Numbered from the stretch's first letter, positions 1-11,981 are shown. The stretch: DNA of 64,000 nt from Dolomedes plantarius (GCA_907164885.2 OU015495.1:102252622-102316621), one strand, 5' to 3'. Numbers and translations: made by a program. Notes: generated by a model from the sequence alone, not told the origin.

Positions 1-891
1 AATAGAATTAAAAGCTAATTTTTCAGATATTTGAGGCTTATTTTTCAGATATTTGTGTGACACCCAACATTCATGGGTATCTCTCTCTTGTATTCACTGC
101 GGACGGGGTAGCCTCACGGTATATCAATTGCCTCCCTCCCTAAACATTCAAAGAAGATACCTGAATACAAACAAAGAATACAGTGGCTTAGTTGGCGAAA
201 GAATCAGTCGCAGGTTTAAACTTTCCCCAACTCTCAACCCCACTTCTCCGCATTTTAAAATGATGATGAAATTCTGTAATCAGTACAGGATTTAAAATTC
301 AATTTGTCTAAGGGGAATGGGTGTTTCCGGCTCAAAGAATACCAAATAGCCACTACACCCTGATACTTATATCATTAATAACACTCATTAACTTACAGGA
401 AAATTGACTTTGAATTACGAAATGATATTCTAAGTCTCCATCTAAACTGTTAAAACCCCCATTTAATTTTATTTTTAACATTTTGAAAATTTGCATGTAC
501 ATCAAATAATCAGAAAACTATAGCATTATGAATAGCCATTTCATTTTACTGAACTGTTAAATTTTCAAACAAACTGAATATGAAGACTTGTACTTAAAAA
601 GGGGATCAATTTTACTTTCCGGGGACTGTTTCGAAGATGGTCAGTTTCACTTAGGCCTCATTGAGCATCATCTAACTTTTTGCTCTGGTCATGCAGAAAA
701 TTTCGTTTTCAGAGAGAAATTATTATGAAATGTTTCTAAATATCATTTAAAAAATATACATATAAAAAACAAAGAACATATTTCATTGCTATAGGGAATA
801 GGTATCGCTCATTATTTATCATTATAACTTAATAATAATACATTGTTAATTTGGTATATTTTGTACTGATACTTATCATTTATACTATATT
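1..891. other. AT-rich unassigned sequence
   Basis: Unique AT-rich DNA with no coherent coding signal. An 80-codon open frame at 53-295 has no recognisable domain or compositional support, so I do not call it a gene. Confidence 0.6.
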
Positions 892-1625
892 TTAAGGGGA
901 CAGTGGACTTACAAAATTGTGAAATTTGTCACAAAATTCGATTTTTTTTTATTTTATTGAATTGTGAAACTACGGACGCGTAGAAAAGTGTTGTAAAAAA
1001 AATTTTAAATTTCTGTGACTACTTTCCTAGTTATAGGCATTTGTATTTAATTTAGATATTATGTGGTTACTAATAGCAATAACTTTAAATGTGTTTTTCT
1101 CAAAATAAAAATTTTCATGTCATACGAATATTCAAATTGCTCCAGACGCATTTCTAATTACCGTATTGCTATGAAATTTAAGGTTTATATACTTAACTGT
1201 ATATCAAATAAATCCTCTTGAAAATAATTATGCTTCGTAGCTTAGAATTTCTAAATTTTGTACTGGAAAAGATTATTTATAGGTATTTTGCGTAATAATA
1301 GGGTGTTTTCACTATTATTATTTTTTCTCTTTATATTTTTAATGAATGCTTAAAATAAGTGATAAGTTGCAATGTTAGTTCTATAAGGTATCCTGTAAAT
1401 AAAAATTACCATATTTATGCAAAAGAAATGCTCATGGGATATTTTTAATTAGGGCAATTTTTGATATAATTCATAATTCATAATTCATAATTCATAAATT
1501 ATTAATATTTCATCATTAAATTTTAACCACTTTTACATATATATGGCACTAATCACATATTCAAATTTTAAGCAAATCCATTCAAAACAAAAAAAGTTAG
1601 GTTTGAAGGTCCACTGTCCCCTTAA
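892..1625. mobile_element. TTAA-target MITE, copy 1 (726 bp)
   Basis: The body runs 896-1621 and is flanked on both sides by TTAA (892-895 and 1622-1625). The termini are inverted repeats: the left end reads GGGGACAGTGGACTT, and the right end in reverse complement reads GGGGACAGTGGACCTT. The interior is AT-rich and non-coding; the 65-codon frame at 1543-1740 starts in the element and runs out of it. TTAA duplication with a G-run terminus is known from Kolobok/T2-type elements, while piggyBac shares the TTAA target but normally begins CCC. Superfamily assignment is therefore tentative. Three more elements with the same terminal GGGGA-type start occur in this window. Confidence 0.85.
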
Positions 1626-2054
1626 ACACGTATACATGCTTGAGGGAGCATATCCTATTGCTAGTGCATATCAAACATTTATGAACATGTTTTCAGATGG
1701 AACGTGTATTTTCCTATTACGAACTGTTTTTGTAGTTTAAAAATTATTGTCTTATTTTATAGTTATGAATACAATAAAGTGGACCATCGTTGACTCTCGT
1801 GCTTGAATAGAAAGTCAGGTGAAATGGGTCACAGAATGGTTACCAGGTGAAATGGGTATTTAGTACATACTCAATGTACTAAAGACAGTTTGAACAGTCT
1901 GAAAGTTAAAAAAAAAATTACAGAATAATCAAAGTTTAGATGAACTGGGTGGTAACACATTGACTTAATCCGAGTATAATTACTTAGATAACATATGAAT
2001 ATGGTAGGTAATTACATAATAAATCAGTATATTTCCCTGCAATATGTAATTTTG
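1626..2054. other. AT-rich unassigned, with a short direct repeat
   Basis: CAGGTGAAATGGGT occurs at 1816-1829 and again at 1845-1858. A loosely inverted version (TATTTCACCC) lies near 2340. The segment could be a decayed element, but no reliable boundaries are visible. Confidence 0.4.
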
Positions 2055-2160
2055 CAAATTTTTACTCCGGTGACATCGGGGATCACACTCTCTCCCACCC
2101 TCTCTGACCTCATAGAGGTGCTTTCCGGTCTACGGGTTTAATACTAACACCGTGGGGCTA
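2055..2160 (+). repeat. dispersed repeat family C, fragment 1
   Basis: A GC-richer patch that aligns by eye with 22440-22550. The shared part runs from a pyrimidine-rich CTCTCCC block through ATAGA-GTRCTT to a GGTTTAAT/AGATTTAAT motif. The element class is not recognised. Only the 3' part of the family is present here. Confidence 0.45.
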
Positions 2161-5100
2161 GTTAATTTGACCTTAGATAACAAAACACATATAAATTAAC
2201 AAAAATTTTAATTTCGTTAAGTAAAATATTACAGTTTCACGTGATAATTAATATTTCGCAGAAGTTAGATTAAATATATATAAATAAGCGGAATCAATTT
2301 TTGCTACCTTTTTTATTCTTGTTAAAAATTTTTGGGGCTATTTCACCCGATTCGCGGTTTTAGGTATAATTCTTAATAACCGGAAATTGATTTACATTAC
2401 ACATTTTCATATTCGCTCAGTTTTTTCTTGCATTATATTATTAAAAGTCAGAAAAGGAAAGCATTTAGCATTTAATACCTTTCGCGTGGAGATAAAATAA
2501 GCATCGATTTGGGTCAATTTGACCGGTTCCGCATTTCTACTGTTAACGTGCCTATATCCAACAATTTAAACTTTCACTCGTTTAAAAAAATTATGTAATT
2601 GTCTTGGCACGACTTTGAAAATGAAAGAAACGTCCCTGTTACTTGTAGATTCCATATCTATTAGTTCCTGCTCGAAACATCGTAAATATAAAATTATCGT
2701 AGCTTGTTTTGTTACGTTAGCTATATACAGACATAAAATTAGAATGTTGGATAATCTGATATTTGAATTAGGTGCAAACTGAAAGAATATTAAAATGCTA
2801 ATGTTTAAAAATTTAACCAGTAGTTACTATGCTGACAAAGTAATTAAAAAATATATTATAAAAACTCAATATTATACAAGACTATGAATTCTATGAAGCC
2901 TATGTAAAACGCAATACTATATTGAGGTATTTCTACGATTATACACGAACGTGTGTTCATTTGTTTACTGCTCAGTTCTTTGATTTTAACTCTATAATTT
3001 TTATAAAAAAAACTTCGCGATTTTCCTTTAGTTTATTCTTGGGCGTAATTGAATAATTCTTCTGAGGTAAAATAAGTAATAGACAGGTATTTTAAGAAAA
3101 AGTATTAGTTTTTTCAGCCTATTTTGGGAAAAACCTTATATTTATTGAACATGAATATAGAAACACAGTATACTTTGCAATATCTTTTAGCATTTTAAAT
3201 TTGAATATTCTGACAGTCATAATAATTGATTATTATTTTTTAGATATCTGAGTTGTAAAATTACATATACTGGTACAGCATGTAAAATCTGTGTGTTTTT
3301 AAATGTATTAGCTATAATTATTTGGTTGATTAACCTTCAAAACTCAGAATGTTTTCTGAAAGCGTCTATTTAAGGAGACATCGAGTATTAAGTATATTAC
3401 TGGTGTTTACCTGAATAATTTCCTAGCTTTAAACTTAGTGTAAAATAAATACATAACTTAATTTAAGAACCCAAAAAATGTAAAATGTGAAGTAGCTTTT
3501 GTTTTTAACGTCTAGCTAATAGGAATTGGCAGAAATTAATAGTTCCAAACGACTTAAGAATTATCATGAAAGATGGGATACTGCCAAACATTAAGATATT
3601 TTCTTAATGTTTGGCACGAAAGGATTGCATATACTTCTTATAAAAAAGTAAAAAAATTATCATACCGTAATGTGCTTGTTTATAAACATTTAAAATAGCC
3701 ATGTATCGCAGTTTAACGTACATTCTCTGAAAGCGAGAACTTGCGTCTAGTTAAAATTTCATGCAGTAAAGACTAAAACGTAAAAGTACATAAACTCATG
3801 CATTAAGTATCTATAAAGCGATCTGTCGTATCAATTTTTTATAGATTTATATCAAAGTTTCATTTGGATAGAATCCAATTTCTGTAGAATTAATTTTTGA
3901 TTTCTGTTTTTTAAAACCTATACATTTTATCCACATTCGGATGAAAAAAAAACCGCTTCCGATTTTTTTAGCTATTTGATTGAAAAGTTACTGTTAACGA
4001 CATATTTTTAATGCAGTTGGAGCATGTCAGACGGTATCTGTTGCTATCCGAATAAGAAAAAATAAGCCCGTAATTTTCACTAAAGGATGCATACTAGAAT
4101 ACACTTTTAATCTTAACTGTACATTCCATATCTATTGTTTCCATGGTTATGCGTTTGAGATCGAGAGATGGCACAATGTACCACTTATCATAATTATGTT
4201 CTCGTGAACAAGTTTTCTTGAAGTTTATATATCATAAGGTTTAGTTACTATTACTCCCTGGAAAATATTTTGCCGAAATAAGACAATTCAATAGCATTTA
4301 CAAAAAAAAGACACATTTTTGAACTTAGGTAAACTTTTGATTGACGTATGCTAAAAAAGGTATATTTAAATTCATGGAAATAGTAAGTTATAATCATTAT
4401 TACCGTGACTGCTGTACTCTGATATAAAGAAATAAGACTTTTTGTGGAAATAAGTCATCTGTTTAATGACTTTGCAGGTTTGCATATGTAATTCCTTCTA
4501 ACTAATTTCTTCCCTACCAAAAAAAAAAAAAAAAATGCTAATGCATCCAGTTTGGGTAATTTCTTTTCAAAATATCAGATCATTCAAATTTTTTTCTTAT
4601 GTATACCTCCCTAAATATTTTAATATACATTACATATTAATTAAATAGAATAATTTCAGGAATTACTGAACAAAAGTAATACAAAAAATATTTCAGCTAG
4701 TCTATTCTAACGAAACTACCGTGGGTTATTAACGTAAGATTACTTATCGTTGCTTACCTCTTTTTTTTAATGCATTTTGGTACTTTTCTGTTTAACTGTT
4801 TATTGCTACGGGGTTTGGCGCGCAGCCAAAATTATAACTCGCGACGCCGGACAATTTTTTTCCCTCCGAAGGACCGTTATTGAGGAACGTAATCCTACTT
4901 TAAAAGACTTAAATAAACTTGGTATCATCCAGAGAGTTTCGGAAACATATAAATAAACCATAAAATGTTGTTTAGGGTAATTAATGATATATAATTTACT
5001 TTTCCTGAACCACTACTTTAAGATATTTTAGTATAAAAAATGTACGTAAAGAATATCATTTTAATCAGTGAATAGGGATAAATTAATAACCTGGTGTTCA

Positions 5101-5737
5101 TTCGTTCCTTATATGTAGAGATAAAGAGTAAACCCTCACATTCCATGGATTTAGCCACGTTTACCATCTATAATAAAACTATATTTTTCTTAGCTTTGAA
5201 GGGAGATGCTATACTGAAGTTATCTAAAGGAATACTTTACTGAATTGTCCTCAGCAGGATACTTGACAGCAATTTTTAAACTTTAATGGCATTTCAGCTA
5301 ATTAAACACTATTATTTCGTGCAATTTCTATCACCCTCAAACTGTCTTACATTGTTAATTTTGTAATTTTAAACTTTGAAAAAAATATGCTAGAACTGCT
5401 TTACATTTTTTATGTGCGTAGAATATCCCAGTATATATATGTTATGACTATAAGAATCTAGAGGTATTTACTAGGGTCTTGGGCCTCTAACATCCGGGAA
5501 AGTTTGAGGGGAACTTTACACATATACCTAACTACCAAATCAGTTGAAATTAAGCATTACACTGAAAAAAAGCAGAATACAAAAAGATTTTAAATAAGCA
5601 AAAATAAAGGCCATAGGATGTATAATATTGTAAAAAGTTCTAGAAATAAAAACTGAAATTAAATTTCCTCTAATTTCTTATATTTTCTATAACAGGAAAG
5701 TTAAACTTAATTTTCGAAAAATGCATTTTTATATGCA
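2161..5737. other. AT-rich unassigned sequence
   Basis: Mostly featureless AT-rich DNA. It contains a 15-bp perfect hairpin at 3582-3616 (listed separately), an A-run near 4519-4536, and a short CpG-rich patch near 4805-4850. No coding evidence on either strand. Confidence 0.6.
3582..3616. repeat. perfect 15-bp inverted repeat with 5-nt loop
   Basis: TGCCAAACATTAAGA (3582-3596) is followed by the loop TATTT and its exact reverse complement (3602-3616). The stem is perfect in otherwise non-repetitive DNA. It is short for a pre-miRNA. It may be a cruciform-forming site or the core of a small palindromic element. Confidence 0.8.
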
Positions 5738-6091
5738 TTAATCCCCTAGAAAATTTCAATCGGGTGTCAAGGAGTAAATATGGCCTCAAACACATGGCAA
5801 AAAAATAATATCCAAAAACAAAGACCAAATGATACAGATAAATGTCTTTCTCTGTTTTTATGTAAAATAGATATCGGTGCAAGATAAACTGCTTGGCATA
5901 AAGTTAATTTAATCCCCTAGAAACTTTCATTGGGGATTTTTTTATGTCGAGGAGTAAATATGGGCTCAAACATAAGGCCAAAAAAGTATCTAAAAACAAA
6001 GACCAAAAGATACAGATAAATGTGTTTCTCTCTTTTTATATAGAACAGATATTGGTGCAAGATAAACTGCTCCGCATAAAGATAATTTAAT
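5738..6091. repeat. tandem duplication, two units of about 170-180 bp
   Basis: Unit 1 (about 5738-5908) and unit 2 (about 5909-6091) share a colinear series of blocks: TTAATCCCCTAGAAA, GAGTAAATATGG, CAAAAACAAAGACCAAA, GATACAGATAAATGT and GTGCAAGATAAACTGCT. Divergence is moderate, so the duplication is not recent. The short minus-strand open frames across both units arise from this repetition and show no protein-family signature. Confidence 0.85.
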
Positions 6092-6171
6092 CTACTTATT
6101 AATTTCAGCATTCCAAAAATTTTATTCATTTCACACATTTGTCCCTTCCGTCCAAATCACATTATCAGATG

Positions 6172-6189
6172 ATACGTATCGATACGTAT
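6172..6189. promoter_or_regulatory. 18-bp perfect palindrome containing a DRE-like site
   Basis: ATACGTATCGATACGTAT is self-complementary over all 18 bases and contains TATCGATA. That octamer is the known binding site of the DREF factor and is common in insect housekeeping promoters. It lies about 100 bp upstream of the promoter-like segment that follows. Its function here is inferred. Confidence 0.45.
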
Positions 6190-7265
6190 TAACTCCTTCC
6201 GAACAAAAAAAAAAGAACGCAAGAATAAATAAATAATGACCGTTTAAATATTCGACGCGTGCATTATGCAAAATTCAAATGAGATGTCGGCACCCCAACA
6301 ATCAATCCGTTTATAAAATCCCGGACGTAAATCTCTTCCTCCATGTTTATTTTTATTTATCGAGTTTATATCTCAAAACACATCGAAGCTGCGTGTCATC
6401 TCTTCCCCCGATTTCTCATCGACACCAGATTCTTGCGCGCGGCACCCGTAGCCCCTCTCGCTCGCTCGCACCAACCCAAATGCGCTTCGACGTTCTCCCT
6501 TTTTATAAATGACGATGCAGCACACAGTCAGAGGCGTGACATTCGACTTGGAGTGGTGATCAATCTCGCCTTTTCTTCCTCCTCATATTTTTTTTTTTTA
6601 GTATTTTTCTCTCTCCTCCTTTTTTTTTTATACCTCTTCTTTCTTTTTTTTCCCTCCTTCCATCTCTTTCGAATACAACCTGTGGAGGGATTGGAAAAAA
6701 AACCAATGGAACTTATTGATCATCGGGCGGTTCTTGGGACGTCTGCCAGAAGTCGGCGTTGGGATTTCTTGATGACTTTTCGCTTCTTTGCCTCAAATTG
6801 ACTAACGGTTCCCTCTCTCTCTCTCTTTCTCTCTTTTTTCCCCTATGCGAGGCTGGTGTGTATTGGCATTGCATTACTGCAGTCAGGCATTAATGTTATT
6901 ATGTAGGCTTGCCGTGGTCTCAGCTCTGCTTCCAGTCAGAAAATGTGTTCTTTCAGGAGAAGGAGCAATCGCCGATTTTCGACCACTTATTCTCGCCAGA
7001 CTACCGAATCAAAGGAACGTAAAAAAAAAAGAAAAAGAAAGGCAAAAAGAAAGAGAGAGAGAAGAAGAAAAAAGGCGCGCGAGAAAAGAGACAAGGTTTT
7101 TACTGTGGTTCCCTGCTTTCCCCAAAATGGAAATGTTCATTACATAGATTAGGTTTCAGATTGCACACGGCGTTGGTCGATGTATTGCCTAATTAAATAA
7201 CGTTGTATCTGTCTGTTTCCTTAATTCGGTGATTTCTGTCGATAAGTGCGCAAGGTTTTTTTTGT
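6190..7265 (+). promoter_or_regulatory. CpG-containing promoter-like or 5'-exon-like region
   Basis: This stretch is clearly less AT-rich than its surroundings and keeps many CpG dinucleotides (CGCGCGGC near 6437, CTCGCTCGCTCGC near 6457). It has two TATA-like sites: TATAAAA at 6312-6318 and TATAAAT near 6504. It also holds a strong polypyrimidine block (about 6568-6670) and a polypurine block (about 7020-7097). Open frames at 6343-6801 (152 codons) and 6845-7147 are long here only because of the homopurine/homopyrimidine bias, which gives runs of F/L/S and K/E/R; I do not call them proteins. It could be a promoter with a non-coding first exon or an enhancer. Which strand it serves is not established. 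Confidence 0.4.
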
Positions 7266-7544
7266 GTGTGGTTTAATGTTATAATTTTGTTTGACGTTAG
7301 ACGTACAGTAAAAAGCTTTACCTTAGTACTGAGTATTATCACTGATTTGTATGGGGGAGTTAGAAACCATAAATGGTAAAGATATCTAGGAATTTAGCAT
7401 ATGTTGAGTACTATTTACGGTTAAATTCAACAAAATTCTTTTAACATTACTTCATTTTCTCACTTTTTCAGAAAGACAGTTTTATAAGCTCTATGTCTTT
7501 TAAGAAATTTGCATGAATGTTAACATACAATTTCTCCCTCATCC

Positions 7545-7545
<1 letters not shown>
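7266..7545. other. AT-rich spacer
   Basis: No feature seen other than AT-rich sequence leading into the microsatellite. Confidence 0.5.

Positions 7546-7626
<81 letters not shown>
7546..7626. repeat. (TC)n-(AT)n compound microsatellite
   Basis: A pure TC run (7546-7588) passes directly into an AT run (7588-7626), which abuts the MITE at 7628. Confidence 0.95.
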
Positions 7627-7627
<1 letters not shown>

Positions 7628-7630
<3 letters not shown>

Positions 7631-7797
7631 TGGAATCTCGATCTATCGTTTTTGAAAGTACCGACTGAACTCAACGATCAACGCGGGAAAATGACAGTTG
7701 CGGGAATAAAACAAACCAATATGATCGTCGGGACTGTGTGAAATAAACGACACATACGGAAAAACGATGATTCGGAGAACGATCGATCGAGATTTCA

Positions 7798-7800
<3 letters not shown>
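7628..7800. mobile_element. Tigger/pogo-like MITE (173 bp) inserted in (AT)n
   Basis: The termini are inverted repeats. The left end is CAGTGGAATCTCGATCTATC, and the right end in reverse complement is CAGTGAAATCTCGATCGATC. TA flanks both sides (7626-7627, 7801-7802). The CAGT start and TA target duplication are typical of pogo/Tigger elements in the Tc1-mariner group. It is non-autonomous, since no transposase sequence remains. It sits inside an AT microsatellite, which continues on both sides. Confidence 0.85.
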
Positions 7801-7853
<53 letters not shown>

Positions 7854-7873
7854 GCCTGCATACATATACACAC

Positions 7874-7909
<36 letters not shown>

Positions 7910-7928
7910 ATCTGTGTGTGTGTGTGTA
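7801..7928. repeat. (TA)n and (TG)n microsatellite
   Basis: (TA)25 at 7801-7850 is followed by a short mixed segment, a further TA run, and then (TG)n interrupted by TC to 7928. Confidence 0.95.
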
Positions 7929-9829
7929 AGTAAGTAATATATACTGGACATCGGTTTTTCGAGATAGGATTATCTACGCATAATTATTGAACAAAATAAA
8001 TAGGTAAAATCACAAAATTATTCAAAAGAAACTTCATAAAGCTCAAAAGTAGTTAAATTTTATATGCATTAACAAGAAATATCTAAATTGAGAATGTCTT
8101 AAAATTATTATATGGTGTTTCACCTTGAAAAAAGTTATTTTTCAAGTAAAAATTTATCTGAAGTAAAATTTATCTTGGTACAATACGATTAATTTTTTTT
8201 CATACTTTTTATGTATAGAGTAATTATTCACAAAAAAAAGTTTCAGTAATCTATAATATTATGTAATACAATGACACCTATCAGAAAGATACATGAAACT
8301 TTTCAATGTCCCATTTACAGTCAAATTTTATTAGATATGTAATTATACGAATGGTTTGTACAGAAAGATGAAGAACCTGAATAATATTTAAAAGTCACCA
8401 TATTATAAAGGACATTCCATCATTCCGCTTCAGGCAACACACTTAAAAAAATAGACACTATTAAGATGAATTTATAAATTAAAATATTAAAACTATAAAT
8501 TTTACAAATAAGATTTCTGATTTCCTCAATTATTAAATCACTTGATTTATACATTTTCACGTAATTATTTTTTGTAATAATTTTTATCAAGGATCTCTAG
8601 ATGGCTAACATGGTGATAAGCATCATTTATGCTAATTAATTTATGTCTTTACAAATGAGTAAATAAAATAATTTAATTCAATAAATTTTTACATGATATC
8701 GTATCTAATGATAATAACTACAAAAATGGGAAAACCCTTATCCCACTATTTTAGAACTTTTAACTAGTAACAATATTCTAAATAATTATAATTTTTCGAG
8801 ATTTTTATTTGCTACATGATTAGAAATTTGAACGTGGTTAAAGACTTTTGCATTTTAACGTGGAAACTAAAAAGCCTCAGAAATCTAATACATGCACTTA
8901 ATATATATATATATCATTTACTATTTACCCCTGTTTAGTTATTTTAGGGTATATTTTGGATTAATTTTGCCTTTTAAAACTGCTGTTTAGTCATACTTGT
9001 TTGTAATTGAATCCATTGATGCTGATTTACCAACTAGATTTTGAAGATTGCACGATTTTTTCCTCTTTATCTATAACTTTAACCTAAAAAGTTATTAAAG
9101 GCCACGATATAGTTTTATTTCTTCCCGCACTGTTGAATGCTGTTTCTGACAGCTGGATTTTTTTTTCGAATTTTATTTGCAACGTTTCTTGACATTTGTT
9201 GTAATTAGTTAAGTAGCTTAGTATGTTTAAATTTTAGATAAAAATAATTAGAACACATTTTTCGTTTATTAGTAATGTTAGGGGCTTTTCAGGACATTAC
9301 AAAGCCAATAAATATTTTAGTTTTTGTTTCATTGCTAATTTTGTTTTGATATACTCAAAGTTATTTAACACAAAAACATACGAAACACATAGAAAAATAG
9401 CATTAAAAAGTGTTTTTCATCTATTTTTGCTTATTTCTCAACTTTTATTCAAAAATTATCAGGAGCATCTATGTATACGCTGTATCCTATATGTGAACTC
9501 GATCAGAAGTTTGTATTAAAATTTATTTTTTTTTCGCTTAAATTTCCTTCATGAACTATTTAATTTCCATCTCCTTTTTCTTTATTTAAAGAGAAAAAAA
9601 TTGATGTTTTCGTTGTAAAAATATTTCTAAAAAAATTATCGTTTCGCAAAATCAATTTAGAATTACCTCAAAAGGAAAACGGTTAACCTTCCAACAGCAC
9701 ATTTTTTTTCGATAAACATTTTAAAAAAAATCTCATACATGTAAAACAGTTTCAATATTATTATAATTTTCATTCCGTCTCATTTTGCGGAAAAGGAAAT
9801 TATGTATGCATACTTTGAAGTCCCGAGAC
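7929..9829. other. AT-rich unassigned sequence
   Basis: Featureless AT-rich DNA without open frames of note and without clear repeats. Confidence 0.6.
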
Positions 9830-10750
9830 AATTTACATAAAAAATTGCGATTTGATGGTGGGGCCCCCAACGGCTCTTGTTTTAGAATTATGGGAAATTA
9901 AAAAACGCGCTTCAAAAAAAAACTCTATGTTTACTTTATATGAGCTCTAACAGTAATTACCCTTTTACTTACCTCCAAAAAACCAACCCCACAGTCACTT
10001 AAGGAAGAAAATGATGTTTAAAACTTAAGCATAAACACTTATCGTGGTTGCTGTACAGTCCAATGTGCAATTAGAAAAATATTAGGGCTGCGCTAAGTGT
10101 TAAAAAAAAAACGCCCCTAACTTCTCCCTCCCAAAACAGTCGAGGGCAACAGTTGAAACACCGAGATGTAAATACGTAGTCATAATAATAAATATAATGG
10201 AGGAAAATTATGTGCATAATAAACATGCATTTCAATTTGGGCGGCCCGCCATATGTCTTGAATGAGGTATGGGTGGCTTGGAAACTTTCTTAAGTAACAG
10301 AAGTAAAATATAGTCTTCCTCTTCCAAGAATACGCATAACATGTGAGGCAGAAAAGGGTAATTTAAGGGTTTGGAGAGTACCTTTTTTTTTCATCTGGAT
10401 TACATTTACAAGTGGCGCGTTTTAAGTCACAGTGTTTAGACAACCCTTATTTACAACACATAGGCAATTAAGGCGGCGTGGAACTCAGAAAGAAGTATTC
10501 GCGTTTCTATTAATGAATTTGGTTTTGCTTTATACTTGGCATAATAAAGTAATAATTTTGAGAAAAAAATGCGCGTTTATGTGCGTCTGGCTGCGTTCTT
10601 CAGATGAAGCTGCAAGCGCGTTATTTTCAATTGCATTTTGTGGGTGTTTATTAGGTATAAAACGCGAGATGCCCGGAAGGATTTGTTTATTTGCTTTTAA
10701 GGGATTTGAAATGAATCCGAGATTTATGGGATTTTTAAATCAGTAACGTT
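9830..10750. promoter_or_regulatory. candidate conserved non-coding / regulatory block
   Basis: Base composition rises above background, with CpG-containing words such as GGCGGCCCGCC (about 10240) and GTGGCGCG (about 10413). Homeodomain- and forkhead-like words are present: CATAATAAACATGCAT near 10215, GGCATAATAAAGTAATAA near 10538, TGTTTATT near 10645 and 10685. A 104-codon frame (10432-10746) lies inside but has no recognisable domain. Classed as regulatory by composition and motif density only; an unrecognised exon remains possible. Confidence 0.3.
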
Positions 10751-11760
10751 AAATAAATAAATCATTTTTTAAAAAATTTTCCTTGATATCTTTTGAATGA
10801 GCAAAATGATCTTTTTTATGTCATTTGGTAGGAATTATTTAACTGTTTGTAATTTATAGCTTCACAAAAAGCTGAATAATTAATATTTCAAATAATAATA
10901 ATTCATAAAGCATTGAATGCGTAGATCGACTTGCTTGTGATTTTTAGAATAGTTATGTAAAATGCGCATTAAAAAACAACTTATAGATTTTATTAAAAGT
11001 ATTGATATTAAGAAAACTAACTGTTTCTTTCCGTTTAAATCCGATATTGAATTGAAAATTTTAAATTTAACTATTTATTATTTCTTTTAGAGTCAAGAAA
11101 AATATAAATATATAAAAATGAAGTATAAAAATATAAGTAAAATATTCAGCCTTATCCTTAAGCATTTTAAGGCATTTTTCTGAAGGCTTGTGGTTTTTAC
11201 AGCAGCAATATGTACTTTATATTTTCAAAAAAATATTTTGTAAGTATTATTTGACTATTTCGAAATGTTAATAGGCAGAAAATAAATTATTCCTCGTTTG
11301 AATTTCATGCTGAATACATTACACTTCAAACTTTGCAACTTTTAGAAATAAAAAAAAAATATATTACAAACATTTAGCATAAATTTTATGTAATGCAATA
11401 TAGTTCCACTTGTTAAATATTTTAGGAACAGTTGATTACAATCAGTCTTTTTTAAAAAGAACTGGTATTATTTGAATGATTAATATTCAAAAAGCTATTT
11501 TTCTCTTTAATTAATACTATTTCACGCGGCAAATTATTTTAATGGTATTCATTACATCTTAGTAGTTTTTGCTGTTTGAGCTTATTATTTCCCTAAAATT
11601 AATCCTACTTTATTAAGACTGTATGGCGATTTATAAAGCTTCTTTTGAAATAAAGAAGTAAATCTTACATGCAATAAAATTTCAACTAAAATTAATAATT
11701 TTAATTACAAGCATTATTTTTTCAAGATTGTTGCGTGTAATAGTCTCAAGCTAGTTTTTG
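10751..11760. other. AT-rich unassigned sequence
   Basis: Featureless AT-rich DNA; no coding or repeat signal beyond short A/T runs. Confidence 0.6.
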
Positions 11761-11813
11761 ATCCTAGATTTAAATGCTATAGATACTCGATCTATACCAT
11801 TTAAATCTAGAAT
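11761..11813. repeat. hairpin, 24-nt arms with 5-nt loop
   Basis: The arms 11761-11784 and 11790-11813 are reverse complements with two mismatches. The core CTAGATTTAAATG pairs with CATTTAAATCTAG, and the loop is ACTCG. It is compact for a pre-miRNA, and could equally be a small snap-back repeat. Confidence 0.75.
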
Positions 11814-11898
11814 AAGAAAATTAGCTAATATCACATAGGGTAATATAGCAATTATTAGAATAGTATCCATCCTTAGTTCAAACCTCTACCCCCAACCA

Positions 11899-11940
11899 AA
11901 TAATAATAGTAATAATAATAATTATTATTGTATATATATA

Positions 11941-11981
<41 letters not shown>

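Noticed and set aside
1543..1740. 65-codon frame
   Set aside because: It starts inside a MITE and crosses its end; no protein similarity.
1816..2350. Possible decayed transposon with AGGTGAAATGGG ends
   Set aside because: The inverted match is only about ten bases, and no target duplication or clear boundary is visible.
6343..6801. 152-codon open frame in the promoter-like block
   Set aside because: Its length comes from a polypyrimidine tract read as F/L/S. No domain, no codon-use signal, and overlapping frames are equally open.
6845..7152. Two overlapping basic frames (K/E/R-rich)
   Set aside because: Produced by a polypurine tract; composition only.
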